64,000 nt of DNA, from positions 682,001 to 746,000 of the forward strand of contig NZ_KZ614145.1 in the NCBI RefSeq assembly GCF_002884495.1, given 5' to 3'. The DNA is from Rummeliibacillus pycnus (lineage in GTDB: Bacteria; Bacillota; Bacilli; Bacillales_A; Planococcaceae). This document shows positions 7,797 through 16,095 of the stretch, in pieces. The notes below the pieces were generated by a model. The model was given only the letters and a program-made list of their open reading frames with translations, searched no databases and was not told the DNA's origin. Within the stretch, counting starts at the first letter, position 1, and each line of letters starts with the position of its first letter. The position numbers were made by a program, and so were the translations under genes.

Positions 7797-8648
7797 ATGA
7801 ACGATAAAACTAGGCTTGAAGCTTTGTCAACATTCTTAAAAGCTAAGCGTGCACAAATTAAGCCAGAGTCTGTTGGATTACCTGCAGGGACCCGGAGAAG
7901 GACACCAGGATTACGAAGAGAAGAGATCGCACAATTAGCAGGTGTGAGTACCACTTGGTATACATGGTTAGAACAAGGAAGAGACATAAAAGTTTCTTCA
8001 CTTGTACTCGATTGTATTTCTACAGCTTTGCAATTGAATAATGATGAAAGAGATTACTTATATGACCTAGCATTAGAAGCAAAGTTAGAAATTGCACATC
8101 CAAAAAAGGATCAATCAGAGCTAAGCCCTTCTTTAAAACGAATACTAGCAGAATTAACATATTGTCCGACTATCATTACAGATCGACATTGCCATATAGT
8201 GGGCTGGAATCCTGCAGCTGCTCATGTTTTTTTAGATTTTGAACAAATTCCGAATGATCAAAGAAACTTGATTCGTTTAGTGTTCACTAGAAAAGAATTA
8301 AAAGCATTGGCTGTTAATTGGGAACAATTTGCGAAGGGTTTTCTTGCCATTTTCCGAACCTATTATGGACATTATCACGGTGATGAATGGTACAATCAAT
8401 TTATAAAAAAAATGAGTAATTCTCATCCAAAATTCCAAGATTTATGGCAAGAAAGTCATGTGAGTAAAGCGCCTGAATTAATAATTGAATTTAGACATGC
8501 TAAAGCAGGTAAAATGTTGTTTAATTTAACTTCTCTCCAAGTTCAAGGTGATATGGACTTACGTTGCAGTATTTATACACCAGTAGAGGAAACCGAAACA
8601 GAAAATAAATTAAAGCGATTGATGAAAAGTGTTTCGGTTAAAAATTAA
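7797..8648 (+). CDS. XRE-type HTH regulator with MmyB-like ligand-binding domain
   Basis: About 283 residues from ATG 7797 (AAGGGGAG 7 bases upstream; the upstream ATG at 7779 lacks one). The N-terminal HTH carries the family signature GTRRRTPGLRREEIAQLAG, then TTWYTWLEQGRDI. The C-terminal half (TIITDRHCHIVGWNPAAAHVF and a WYNQF region) matches the PAS-like MmyB/MltR ligand domain. A structure of that domain was reported with a bound fatty acid, as I recall. With fabF divergent, an acyl-chain sensor controlling fabF is a reasonable inference. Confidence 0.88.
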   Translation: MNDKTRLEALSTFLKAKRAQIKPESVGLPAGTRRRTPGLRREEIAQLAGVSTTWYTWLEQGRDIKVSSLVLDCISTALQLNNDERDYLYDLALEAKLEIAHPKKDQSELSPSLKRILAELTYCPTIITDRHCHIVGWNPAAAHVFLDFEQIPNDQRNLIRLVFTRKELKALAVNWEQFAKGFLAIFRTYYGHYHGDEWYNQFIKKMSNSHPKFQDLWQESHVSKAPELIIEFRHAKAGKMLFNLTSLQVQGDMDLRCSIYTPVEETETENKLKRLMKSVSVKN

Positions 8649-8654
8649 TAAAGT

Positions 8655-8730
8655 AATTTCGTTATTCCATTATAGGGCGCTATTCTAGAGTAGAAATTAC
8701 GCTCATTCCTTATGTATGGCTCTGTTAAGC
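8655..8730. repeat. GGGCGC-type hairpin repeat
   Basis: This copy (TTCCATTATAGGGCGCTATTCTAGAGTAGAAATTACGCTC) closely resembles the one at 763-830; both share CTAGAGTAGAAATT. It lies just after the regulator stop and may end its transcript. Confidence 0.6.
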
Positions 8731-8947
8731 TATAATGTTGTTTTTTAGCAAATTGGGAAACTCTAATTGCAGGGTATACGCCTATTCAAATTAAGTTATT
8801 TACTTTCAGAATAGAAAGAGCTTTTCGTTAAATAATTTATTTCATTCATCAGGTAGTCTTCTGCAGAAGACTATCTTTTTTATATAAATTTGTTAATTGT
8901 TGTTTACTTTTTGGTTATTCAATCGTTGATTATGTAGGAGGGTGATT

Positions 8948-9082
8948 ATGGATGAACAATTAGGATTGTACATAAATAAAAAATTGAAAGCTGTATATTT
9001 CCTTTTAATAAAAATGGGTGCTATCAAAGAGGATGCGGAAGACATCATTCAAGAAACTGCTATTCAATTTGTCCAATGCTGA
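8948..9082 (+). pseudogene. ECF sigma factor, N-terminal fragment
   Basis: From ATG 8948 (GGAGGGTG upstream) the frame gives 44 residues, MDEQLGLYINKKLKAVYF... ending EDAEDIIQETAIQFVQC then TGA. EDAEDIIQET is the sigma-70 region 2 signature. ECF sigma factors are about 160-190 residues, so region 4 is missing. The next gene is the C-terminal part of an anti-sigma factor in another frame, so one deletion appears to have removed the sigma 3' end and the anti-sigma 5' end. Confidence 0.8.
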
Positions 9083-9785
9083 AGTTTATGGTGCGAATAT
9101 CCATTACGATAAATCTACAACTAGTTTTAGTTTGGATTCCGCTATTAATCAGGACCAATATGTAAAAGATATTAATGGAATTCCTTATACATGGTACAAC
9201 GAACAAACTTGGTATAAAATTTATGATTCACCTACAACAATTTATGATAATTCTATAACATCATCTTCAAATAAACAGCAATACTATAGAAATGGACAAA
9301 GAGTGGTTAATTTCTATGTTCCTGGAGAAAAAAAGGTAAAAGATGATCGGAAATTACTCCAATCTTTAGCATCAAATAATGTGGTAGAAATGGCAATTTC
9401 ATTTAAGGAGGAAATGAGTGCAAATCAAATGCTGAAGCAATTTCCGACTGCACAATGGGCCTGGGTACAAAACCCTCATGCAGATATTTCGATTATTCCT
9501 AGCTATGTGATTGGAGACTATGCATATGGCTTTACAATTACAGCACCTGAAAAAGGTGAAGAAAGTTTATCAAAAGACGTAAAAAACTTCGAGATGCACT
9601 TATCAAATTTATCTAGAGCTGATGAGAAAGACACGCATGTAAAGCCACTTCTTAAATCTATACAACATAAAGGTACAGTTCAAGTGAGTGGTGTCATTAT
9701 AACAGGAACGGTAAAAGAATTATTACCAGTAATTAAAAATGATTCGATAAATTATATTAGTGTAGGAGTTATCATTCCTTATTAA
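9066..9785 (+). pseudogene. Anti-sigma factor, C-terminal remnant
   Basis: The frame open from 9018 starts with out-of-frame sigma sequence; homologous-looking protein begins about 9066 (LSNAEVYGANIHY). It continues for about 240 residues with the extracytoplasmic sigma-factor-regulator C-terminal pattern (GIPYTWYNEQTWYKIYD, VVEMAISFKEEMSANQML, AQWAWVQNP). The N-terminal sigma-binding domain and transmembrane helix are absent and no start with a ribosome site is seen, so it is probably not functional. Downstream, a 41-codon frame (9791-9916, MDKVENKTSFSRLLFGDLNN) is of unknown worth. Confidence 0.75.
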
Positions 9786-9935
9786 AAGAAATGGACAAGG
9801 TTGAAAATAAAACATCTTTTTCTAGATTGCTATTTGGAGATTTAAATAATGGCAGCGATAGAAAACTGATAAAGTTCACTTTCATAGTAACTACTTTCTT
9901 CAGGAATGAACCTTAATCTACTACTAAATTAAGAG

Positions 9936-10103
9936 GTTGTGAAGAAAGGTATTTAAAGTAATGGGTGCTAGAGTTCAATAAGTGCAAGCCATCTTTAGCA
10001 GTCATGATCTTCAATAATCAGGCGCTTTCCTATAGTAAGGAAAGTGTCCTTTTTCTTGTATTTGAAGGGTTCCCATGGATTATCGGGCCAGATTGCGGAA
10101 TAC
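9936..10103. repeat. Composite dispersed repeat, longest copy
   Basis: Both blocks occur in order here: TTGTGAAGAAAGGTATTTAAAG, then TGATCTTCAATAATCAGGCGC, the GGCGCTTTCC/GGAAAGTGTCC hairpin, TTTTTCTTGTATTTGAAGG, and CGGGCCAGATTGCGGAATA. It shows that the TACTTAAACT block and the GGGCGC hairpin can form one element of about 165 bp. Confidence 0.65.
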
Positions 10104-10579
10104 CAACTTTAAGTAAAATTGGATTTTTTGTTATATAATAGATGAGATTGGAAATAATCAGGTCTTCAAAATATATAAAGGAAATTTTATAAAGATTAAC
10201 ATTTCTGTTTAGGAAATCCCTGCTTACTACAGCTACTATCGGTCTCTCTTATTCTATATTGAAGCGAAGAATATTCTTTATGTATTTGGACCGTCTTGCT
10301 ACTTATTTCTATCACAAGTGTAGTATTAATGTTACATATGAATTTAAAATTTGTGAAAGGAGAAATTCCACCGGCATTTCGGGATAACAAAGGTGATGAA
10401 AAAGTGATATTGAATGAGAGTTGACATAAGCTGCACGCGGAATAAGTTTAAGTTGCAAAATAATGAAAGTGTAATAGAATCTCTGGTCAATAACCAATTG
10501 GAGACCATCAAATCATAATGATTGAACCCGCTCATTCTATTTTCAGGACACCTATTATAAATCGAAAGAGGTTAAAATC
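10104..10579. other. Gap upstream of beta-lactamase; no supported gene
   Basis: Three overlapping minus-strand frames of 61-64 codons lie here, but none has a ribosome site or recognisable protein. A 10366-10378 stretch (CACCGGCATTTCG) suggests decayed sequence. The bla promoter should be near 10440-10560; I do not see a blaI-type palindrome. Confidence 0.4.
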
Positions 10580-11509
10580 TTGAGGAAAATAAATAATTTT
10601 TACAGTATGAATCATTTTAAAATTGCCTTCCTTGTGCTAGTGGTTGCTATTGTACCTCTTGCTGGCTGGTCGATGCCTACCCATAACTTTTCGGATAAGC
10701 CCGCAAAGACAGTCAAGAAATCATCAGGCCATATACATCGTGAGTTTGAGAATCTCGAAAGCAAATTTGACGCCCATCTCGGAGTCTATGCTATCGATAC
10801 AGGTACAAATCGGAAAATCTCCTATAGATCCAATGAACGGTTCGCTTACGCATCTACTTACAAAGCACTTGCCGCAGGTGCATTGCTTCAGCAATACTCA
10901 ATTGATAAACTCGACGAGTTAGTCACATACACTAGCAAGGACATCGTTTCGTATTCACCTGTAACACAGCTTCACGTAGATACCGGAATGACTCTTCGAG
11001 AAGTTATTGAGGCTGCGGTTCGATATAGCGACAACACCGCAGGGAACCTTTTATTAGAGAAACTGGGAGGTCCTAAGGGATTTGAAACTGCACTAAGGCA
11101 GATTGGAGATAACGTTACGCAAGTTGATCGCTACGAGACGGATTTGAACTCTGCTATTCCTGGAGATAAACGAGACACAAGCACACCAAAAGCACTTGCT
11201 ACCAGCCTCCAGGCTTTCGCAGTCAGCGACTTGCTCCATACTGAAAAACGTACGATCCTGACGAATTGGATGCGGGGAAATACCACTGGAGATGCATTAA
11301 TCAGGGCTGGTGCACCAACAGGTTGGGAAGTCGATGATAAGAGTGGGGCAGGAAGCTATGGAACACGGAATGACATTGCGATTGTTTGGCCACCGAATAG
11401 AGCTCCCATTGTCATCGCAGTTCTATCCAACCGTGATACACAAAATGCCACCTATGACAATAGGCTAATTGCAGAAACTGCAAATGTCGCACTTAACGCT
11501 CTAAAGTGA
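10580..11509 (+). CDS. bla: Class A beta-lactamase
   Basis: 309 residues. All catalytic motifs are present: S92-T-Y-K95 (nucleophile Ser), S150-D-N152, E186-TDLN (general base) and K254-S-G256. The mature domain ([43 protein letters not shown]) strongly resembles Bacillus penicillinases. The N-terminus has a basic stretch and hydrophobic signal ([17 protein letters not shown]) without a lipobox cysteine, so it should be secreted. The start is TTG 10580 with AAAGAGG 9 bases upstream. No blaI/blaR1 is nearby. Hand-counted lines are 40-52% GC against about 27-38% in neighbours, suggesting acquisition. Confidence 0.95.
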   Translation: MRKINNFYSMNHFKIAFLVLVVAIVPLAGWSMPTHNFSDKPAKTVKKSSGHIHREFENLESKFDAHLGVYAIDTGTNRKISYRSNERFAYASTYKALAAGALLQQYSIDKLDELVTYTSKDIVSYSPVTQLHVDTGMTLREVIEAAVRYSDNTAGNLLLEKLGGPKGFETALRQIGDNVTQVDRYETDLNSAIPGDKRDTSTPKALATSLQAFAVSDLLHTEKRTILTNWMRGNTTGDALIRAGAPTGWEVDDKSGAGSYGTRNDIAIVWPPNRAPIVIAVLSNRDTQNATYDNRLIAETANVALNALK

Positions 11510-11571
11510 ACAGATAAGTAAATTTACTCAACACAATACTCAATTGCATCAGAGAACAGGCTTAACATTCA

Positions 11572-11622
11572 GTCAGCATATACTATCTTTAGAAAGATTA
11601 GTATATGCTGACCGATATTTTT
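11572..11622 (+). terminator. Terminator of bla
   Basis: GTCAGCATATACTA...TAGTATATGCTGAC is a 14-bp perfect outer stem, extended inside by ATCTTT/AAAGAT with one bulge, and followed by CGATATTTTTTTCT. It sits exactly where the 5' end of the next gene should be. Confidence 0.9.
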
Positions 11623-11998
11623 TTCTATACATGAAGTGTATTTCCGACTAAGAACAATTGATAAAGATCGTTTAATTGGATTTGTTGCTATTCATAGTAT
11701 TGAATGGAACAATCGTACGGGGCTCTTGTCCATAGGAATTGGGGAATCTTCTAATCGAAATAAAGGTTACGGATCAGATGCTTTGAAGCTGATACTTCGT
11801 TATGCTTTCCATGAATTAAATTTGGATCGAGTTGGTTTGGAAGTTATTGAGTATAACAAAGGTGGAATAAGAGCGTACGAAAAGGTTGGTTTTCAAAAGG
11901 AAGGTAGAAAAAGGTCGGTAGTATATCGGGACGGAAAAAGATACGATGTTATTGTTATGGGAGTCTTGCACAATGATTGGAAGGCTATCCAGGGATAG
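11612..11998 (+). pseudogene. GNAT acetyltransferase (RimJ/RimL-like), 5' end missing
   Basis: The readable frame starts within the bla terminator. The first candidate start is GTG 11636, with no ribosome site, giving 120 residues. It contains the acetyl-CoA loop (IGIGESSNRNKGYGSDAL) and C-terminal strand (GIRAYEKVGFQKEGRKR) of RimJ/RimL-type N-acetyltransferases, normally 170-185 residues. The first third, including strand 1 and helix 1, is lost. The break coincides with the bla terminator, so bla DNA probably replaced the 5' end. Confidence 0.75.
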
Positions 11999-12017
11999 GA
12001 TAATATAGGAAAGTGAT

Positions 12018-12140
12018 ATTGTGAAAAATTGCACTTAAACTATCCGTCTTATTTACTTCAATAACGATATTCAACAACCGGGCGCTTTTCTGTAACAAGG
12101 AACAGCGCTTATTTTCATGAAAGGGCCATATTGTGGAGGA
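12018..12140. repeat. Composite dispersed repeat
   Basis: TTGTGAAAAATTGCACTTAAACTATC at about 12018-12043 is followed by TTCAACAACCGGGCGCTTTTC...AACAGCGCTTATTTTC and AAGGGCCATATTGTGGAGGA. It has the same two-block order as the copy at 9936. Confidence 0.65.
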
Positions 12141-12324
12141 ACGCTTTCAGGTACTCATGTAGATATTAAGGATAACATTTAAATAGAGGATAGAAGGTTA
12201 ATTACGAAATATACAATTGTGACTCAAATCGACAATATGATAACTTTCGCTCTTTTTTCTGTAAATTAATAATGGTACAAACAACCTATGTTAATATAAA
12301 GTGAAAAAGGGGATATTTTACATT

Positions 12325-12825
12325 ATGACTAAAAGTAAAAAAGAAATTCTATTAGAGAATAGCGACAAGAATTTTAGAGCATTACTTGAAATAATCGAGT
12401 CTATACCTAGCAGAAAAAGGGGTATATCCATTGAAACTCAAGAAAGGGATAAGAATTTTCGGGATGTATTAATGCATCTTTATGAATGGCATGCAATGCT
12501 TGAGAGATGGTATAGAGAAGGTATGGAGGGGGATATTCCTTTTATGCCTGCCCCCGGTTATAAATGGAATACTATAAGATTACTTAATATGCGAATTTGG
12601 GAAATCTATCAAGATATAACATTGAATCAAGCTTTAAAAAAATTGAAGTTAAGCCATGTAAGAGTCATGGAATTAGTTAAATCACATACCAATGAAGAAT
12701 TAATGACGAAAAAATACTATAAGTGGACAAAAACAAGTAACTTATTCAGCTATTTTGCAGCAAACACTTCCCATCATTACATTTGGGCTATAAAAAAATG
12801 TGAAACTATTGCAAAGTCTATATAA
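12325..12825 (+). CDS. ClbS/DfsB family four-helix bundle protein
   Basis: About 166 residues from ATG 12325; the frame opens at GTG 12301 but the family begins MTKSKKEILL. Helical pattern with RDKNFRDVLMHLYEWHAMLERWY, PAPGYKWNTIRLLN and SNLFSYFAANTSHHYIWAIKK matches ClbS/DfsB (DUF1706), distantly related to DinB. ClbS protects E. coli from colibactin by opening its cyclopropane; most homologues have unknown roles. It is monocistronic between repeat copies. Confidence 0.85.
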   Translation: MTKSKKEILLENSDKNFRALLEIIESIPSRKRGISIETQERDKNFRDVLMHLYEWHAMLERWYREGMEGDIPFMPAPGYKWNTIRLLNMRIWEIYQDITLNQALKKLKLSHVRVMELVKSHTNEELMTKKYYKWTKTSNLFSYFAANTSHHYIWAIKKCETIAKSI

Positions 12826-12828
12826 AAT

Positions 12829-13000
12829 AATCTTCAATAAACACGGGCGCTATCCTTGAATAAGGATCAGCGCTCATTTTTCATCTAAGGGCCTCTTAAT
12901 GGAGGAAGAATCTCAAGGAAAATTGATTATTATGATACGTTTGGTGTGTTTGTGATAGATTGTACTTCTATAGGGGCAGTTTAGTTGAAGAAGAATAGAG
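12829..13000. repeat. GGGCGC hairpin repeat plus TACTT block
   Basis: AATCTTCAATAAACACGGGCGCTATCCTTGAATAAGGATCAGCGCTC folds as GCGCTATCCTT/AAGGATCAGCGC, followed by TAAGGGCCTCTTAATGGAGG. At 12955-13000 a TTGTACTTCTATAGGGGCAGTTTAGTTGAAGAAG block follows, here after the hairpin block instead of before it. Confidence 0.6.
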
Positions 13001-13086
13001 AAAGGATCTTTTCGTAAAGATTGTTGCTTTATCAATAAAATAGATATTTTTTACATTTTTGTGGTATTTTATTTACAGTAGCTGAT

Positions 13087-13674
13087 TTGGTTAATGAGAA
13101 GATTTGTTTAAAAAGAAAGGATATTAGGTTAAGCAAGGGGTGGATAGAAATTAGTAAAGACAATGATGCTGTTTTATATCGAGAAGTTCAACGACCAAGA
13201 CAATTATTATATATCATAGTAATAATTATAGTTTCAGGAATTTTTTGGTGGGGATTTATCCAACAGGTTATATACGGAATTCAATTCGGAGACAAACCGA
13301 TGTCTGATATTGGGTTGGTAATAGCTTGGGTTTTGTTTGGTTTGATCATACCTTTATTAGCGTTCCAAGTTAAGATGATAACTGAAGTACGTGGAGATGG
13401 GGTGTATATAAAATTTGTTCCCTTCCATTTTGAATACCGAGGCTTTGGTTATCAAAGTATTCGGGATTATAAAAGTGTTTCTTTTAGTTCGCTAAAGCGG
13501 TTTGGAGGTTGGGGGATTCGGTTTAATCTAAATGGAGAACGACTATATAATATTGCAGGAAGTGAGGGTGTCAAATTAAGGTTAGCTTCAGGAGACATTG
13601 TTATAATAGGCTCAAAAAATCCTGATGAGCTCAAAAAGGCAATAGATTTATCTTTAATTGATCATACTAAATAA
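13087..13674 (+). CDS. DUF6141-like membrane protein
   Basis: 195 residues. After a hydrophilic start come two transmembrane segments (LLYIIVIIIVSGIFWWGF and IGLVIAWVLFGLIIPLLAF) and a soluble C-terminal domain (VRGDGVYIKFVPFHFEYR, GWGIRFNLNGERLYN, LRLASGDIVIIGSKNPDELK) reminiscent of PH-like domains. The pattern fits the DUF6141 family. The start is uncertain: TTG 13087 has no good ribosome site, and no ATG fits better. Function unknown. Confidence 0.6.
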   Translation: MVNEKICLKRKDIRLSKGWIEISKDNDAVLYREVQRPRQLLYIIVIIIVSGIFWWGFIQQVIYGIQFGDKPMSDIGLVIAWVLFGLIIPLLAFQVKMITEVRGDGVYIKFVPFHFEYRGFGYQSIRDYKSVSFSSLKRFGGWGIRFNLNGERLYNIAGSEGVKLRLASGDIVIIGSKNPDELKKAIDLSLIDHTK

Positions 13675-13817
13675 TCTTCATGATATATATCAATTATTAA
13701 TTTTTCTTCAAACAAACAGTGACTTTTAATGTTCGAATACAGCTGTTTCTCAATGGACTGGCTGTTATTTTGTTTCAATAGTATAATATTTAGCACCAGA
13801 AACTGCTAAAGAAGTTT

Positions 13818-14095
13818 TTATTGTACAGGTTCTGCATTATCTGTATAACCTGTTTTAGTTTTGCTAACAGTAGCTACAATTTCATCGTTCATTGTAACTT
13901 CACAAGTGTTTGTATCATAATAAGCCGTTAATTCGTCCCCGTTGTAATTCATTTCAATGGTTTTAACTCCAGTTAGATTATTTTCTGATACAGAATAATT
14001 AAATTCTGGTTCTTTAGCATAAGCAGAAATGCTTGGTAATAATGCAGATGAAAGCAAAGATAATGATAATGCTGCAAGAATTAAACTTTTTTCAT
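13818..14095 (-). pseudogene. Small secreted protein with frameshifted signal peptide
   Basis: The mature part (KEPEFNYSVSENNLTGVKT to GYTDNAEPVQ) is open from 14057, but its signal sequence (LILAALSLSLLSSALLPSIS-AYA) lies in that frame without a start. An ATG at 14095 with a GAGGGA ribosome site opens a frame that hits TAA after four codons, because the A-run after ATG has six rather than seven A. One extra A would give an intact signal MKKSLILAALSL. Either a slippage mutation or a sequencing error. Predicted to be secreted; function unknown. It follows a small membrane protein gene in the same direction. Confidence 0.65.
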
Positions 14096-14099
14096 AAAA

Positions 14100-14294
14100 T
14101 CATCCCTCTTTAGTTTTTTTGTTATCGCCTGAATTGCTAATAAATAAAAAAATTATCCCTAATATCAATAATATAGAACCTATAATATGCATTAACTTGT
14201 TTCCTAAATCGCCTAAATTATGGCTAGTGAAATTAAGAATAATCCCACCTATAATTACCGTTATTGCTATAAGAACTTTTTTTGTTGTAGTCAC
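14100..14294 (-). CDS. Small two-helix membrane protein
   Basis: 64 residues starting at GTG 14294 with GGAGG 7 bases upstream. There are two transmembrane segments (VLIAITVIIGGIILNF and LMHIIGSILLILGIIFLFI) and a charged tail (NSGDNKKTKEG). The stop lies 5 bp before the ATG of the frameshifted secreted protein, so they form a two-gene operon. Family unknown. Confidence 0.6.
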   Translation of the reverse strand: MTTTKKVLIAITVIIGGIILNFTSHNLGDLGNKLMHIIGSILLILGIIFLFISNSGDNKKTKEG

Positions 14295-14494
14295 AAAGAT
14301 GCCTCCTTTTTATTAGGTAATTAATAATAATTATAGTTGATATTATATTATTTTAGTTAATAAGCAAATGGTATTATTATTATTTCTACTATAGTAGGTT
14401 AAAAAATAGCGAAAGTTTTAACAGTGGTAGTCAAAACAATAGGGTATAAAATATAAAAAAAGGGAGAATTTATTAATATGAAGGAGGGGAAATC

Positions 14495-14682
14495 ATGAAC
14501 CATAATTTAACTGAACTAAAAGTAGAATACTTACGAAGCCTAATTGGTGATATGGAAACGTAACAAAAAAATTGGAATCATATGCAGTGAATTGTAAGGA
14601 TCCTGAGTTGAAAGCCATTTTTGAACGAGATGCCCAAGCAGCAAAGTAAGCTCAACAAGATTTAATGATATATCTAAATTAA
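14495..14682 (+). pseudogene. Small coat-associated-type helical protein, broken
   Basis: A strong ribosome site (AAGGAGGGG) precedes ATG 14495, which encodes MNHNLTELKVEYLRSLIGDMET and then TAA. In another frame the protein resumes (KLESYAVNCKDPELKAIFERD) and has a further in-frame stop before AQQDLMIYLN. The original product was a helical protein of about 62 residues, resembling small spore-coat-annotated proteins of Bacillales often found before a cupin gene. It is not translatable now. Confidence 0.6.
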
Positions 14683-14693
14683 GGAGGATCAGC

Positions 14694-15137
14694 ATGGTTC
14701 AAGATAAAGAAATGGTCACTGATAATGGAACTAACCCATTTGTCATTAATATTAACGAAGCATCAAAGCAAAACGATATGTATCGTACCACTTTATGGAC
14801 AGGAAAGTATTTCCAGCTAACATTAATGAGTATTAATCCCGGAGAAGATATTGGACTAGAAATACATCCTGATGTCGATCAATTCTTACGTATAGAGCAG
14901 GGGCAAGGGGTAGCTCAAATGGGCAATAGTAAAGATAATTTAACCTTTAAAAGAAATGTCCAGGATGATTTTGCCATCTTTATCCCTGCTGGAACATGGC
15001 ATAACGTAACAAATACAGGAAGTACTCCACTAAAACTCTATTCAATCTACGCTCCGCCTAACCATCCGTTTGGAACTATTCACCCTACTAAAGCTGCAGC
15101 AATGGCTGGAGAAAAAGGAGAAAATAACAGTAATTAA
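14694..15137 (+). CDS. Cupin-domain protein
   Basis: 147 residues with the cupin motifs in order: PGEDIGLEIHPDVDQFLRIEQG (motif 1, H and E ligands) and FIPAGTWHNVTNTG (motif 2, H). The ribosome site AAGGAGG precedes the ATG. It is 11 bp after the decayed gene, so the two were an operon. The metal and substrate are not deducible. The C-terminus (PFGTIHPTKAAAMAGEKGE) is typical of a Bacillus spore-associated cupin clade, by memory. Confidence 0.82.
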   Translation: MVQDKEMVTDNGTNPFVININEASKQNDMYRTTLWTGKYFQLTLMSINPGEDIGLEIHPDVDQFLRIEQGQGVAQMGNSKDNLTFKRNVQDDFAIFIPAGTWHNVTNTGSTPLKLYSIYAPPNHPFGTIHPTKAAAMAGEKGENNSN

Positions 15138-15139
15138 AA

Positions 15140-15360
15140 TATCCTTATTTTTGGCAAGACTCCAGATGAATGGGTGCGGTACTAATGGGTAAATGAAGGA
15201 TTAGAGGATGTTCAAAGAGGAATAAATGCTACTCACATTCTTCAAGAGTTTATTCTTATGGGGGCTAGTAGAAAAAGGATATTCTCCAGAAAAAGCATAT
15301 GAGACAGAGGAAGAATGGGAAAGGAAATCTACACTTCTACAACAAAGTAAAAATATGTAG
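15140..15360 (+). pseudogene. Degenerate ORF after the cupin gene
   Basis: Protein-like sequence ILIFGKTPDEWVRY, a TAA, then WVNEGLEDVQRGINATHILQE, a frameshift near 15263, and GYSPEKAYETEEEWERKST to a stop at 15358-15360. The original gene cannot be named. It was probably the third gene of the cupin operon. Confidence 0.5.
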
Positions 15361-15548
15361 AAAAAATGTAAGGATAATGGGTACAGATAAAAGACTTTTG
15401 GAATTTTAAGGTTTTGCCATTTTGGTGAAACCTTTTTAAATTAAAGAGGTTGTAAAGAATTGTAATTAAACAAACGAAGGCTAATGGTGAGTCTTCTGTT
15501 AAATAGCGCGATTGTTGAGGTAAAAATCATCGATCTATTTTATAAAAC

Positions 15549-15684
15549 TAAAACTTAAATTTACCGAAAAAGAATCCATTTTGATTGATTTTTCAAAAAT
15601 GGATTCTTTTTATTTTCCGTAAAACAGTGGTATTTATGAATGATTTTGATCTTAGACTAAAACCACCGCACCCTAAGGTAACAT
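15549..15684. repeat. Hairpin plus toxin-leader repeat, toxin lost (copy A)
   Basis: The block AAAACTTAAATTTACCGAAA, then the AAAAAGAATCCATTTT/AAAAATGGATTCTTTTT hairpin, TTTCCGTAAAACAGTGGTA and GACTAAAACCACCGCACCC, is nearly identical to 17279-17416. The later copy runs on into a small toxin ORF; this one ends in unrelated sequence after GGTAACAT. Confidence 0.75.
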
Positions 15685-15689
15685 ATGAA

Positions 15690-16095
15690 TAAATTGTCTA
15701 AAAGAGTTCCTTATATATAAAATGTAATTGAGTTATACCGCAAACAAGCCATTAAATCGAATAAGACTTCCAAACAAAACTGGAAATTTATTTGAAATTA
15801 GAGTCGGATTGTGAAAAAATATACTTAAACTAAAAAAGTAGAATAGTTAAACAAGATCTTGGTCAATAAAAAAAATCAAGGATGATCCATCTGCAGATTT
15901 CCAAGAGATTGTTGTCTATCAACTCACAGATAAGAGAAAAGCAGAATACGAGCTATATAAGGTTCAAATGAAAAAATTAGAACGCAATCGAGCATTATTA
16001 GATAAAGCTTAAAGAGATAACTATGGACCAGTTATTAGCTAAACTAGTAAATTGCTCTTAAAAATATTGTAGTTATAAATAAGGAGATTAATAAC
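15690..16095. other. Gap upstream of the lipoprotein gene
   Basis: It contains a TACTTAAACT repeat block (15808-15860: TTGTGAAAAAATATACTTAAAC...AGTTAAACAAG) and a start-less frame (TDKRKAEYELYKVQMKKLER) ending at about 16012, probably a gene tail. AAGGAG before 16096 is the ribosome site of the next gene. Confidence 0.45.

Noticed and set aside
10196-10535. Three overlapping minus-strand ORFs of 61-64 codons upstream of bla
   Set aside because: No ribosome sites, no family resemblance, and they overlap each other in different frames.
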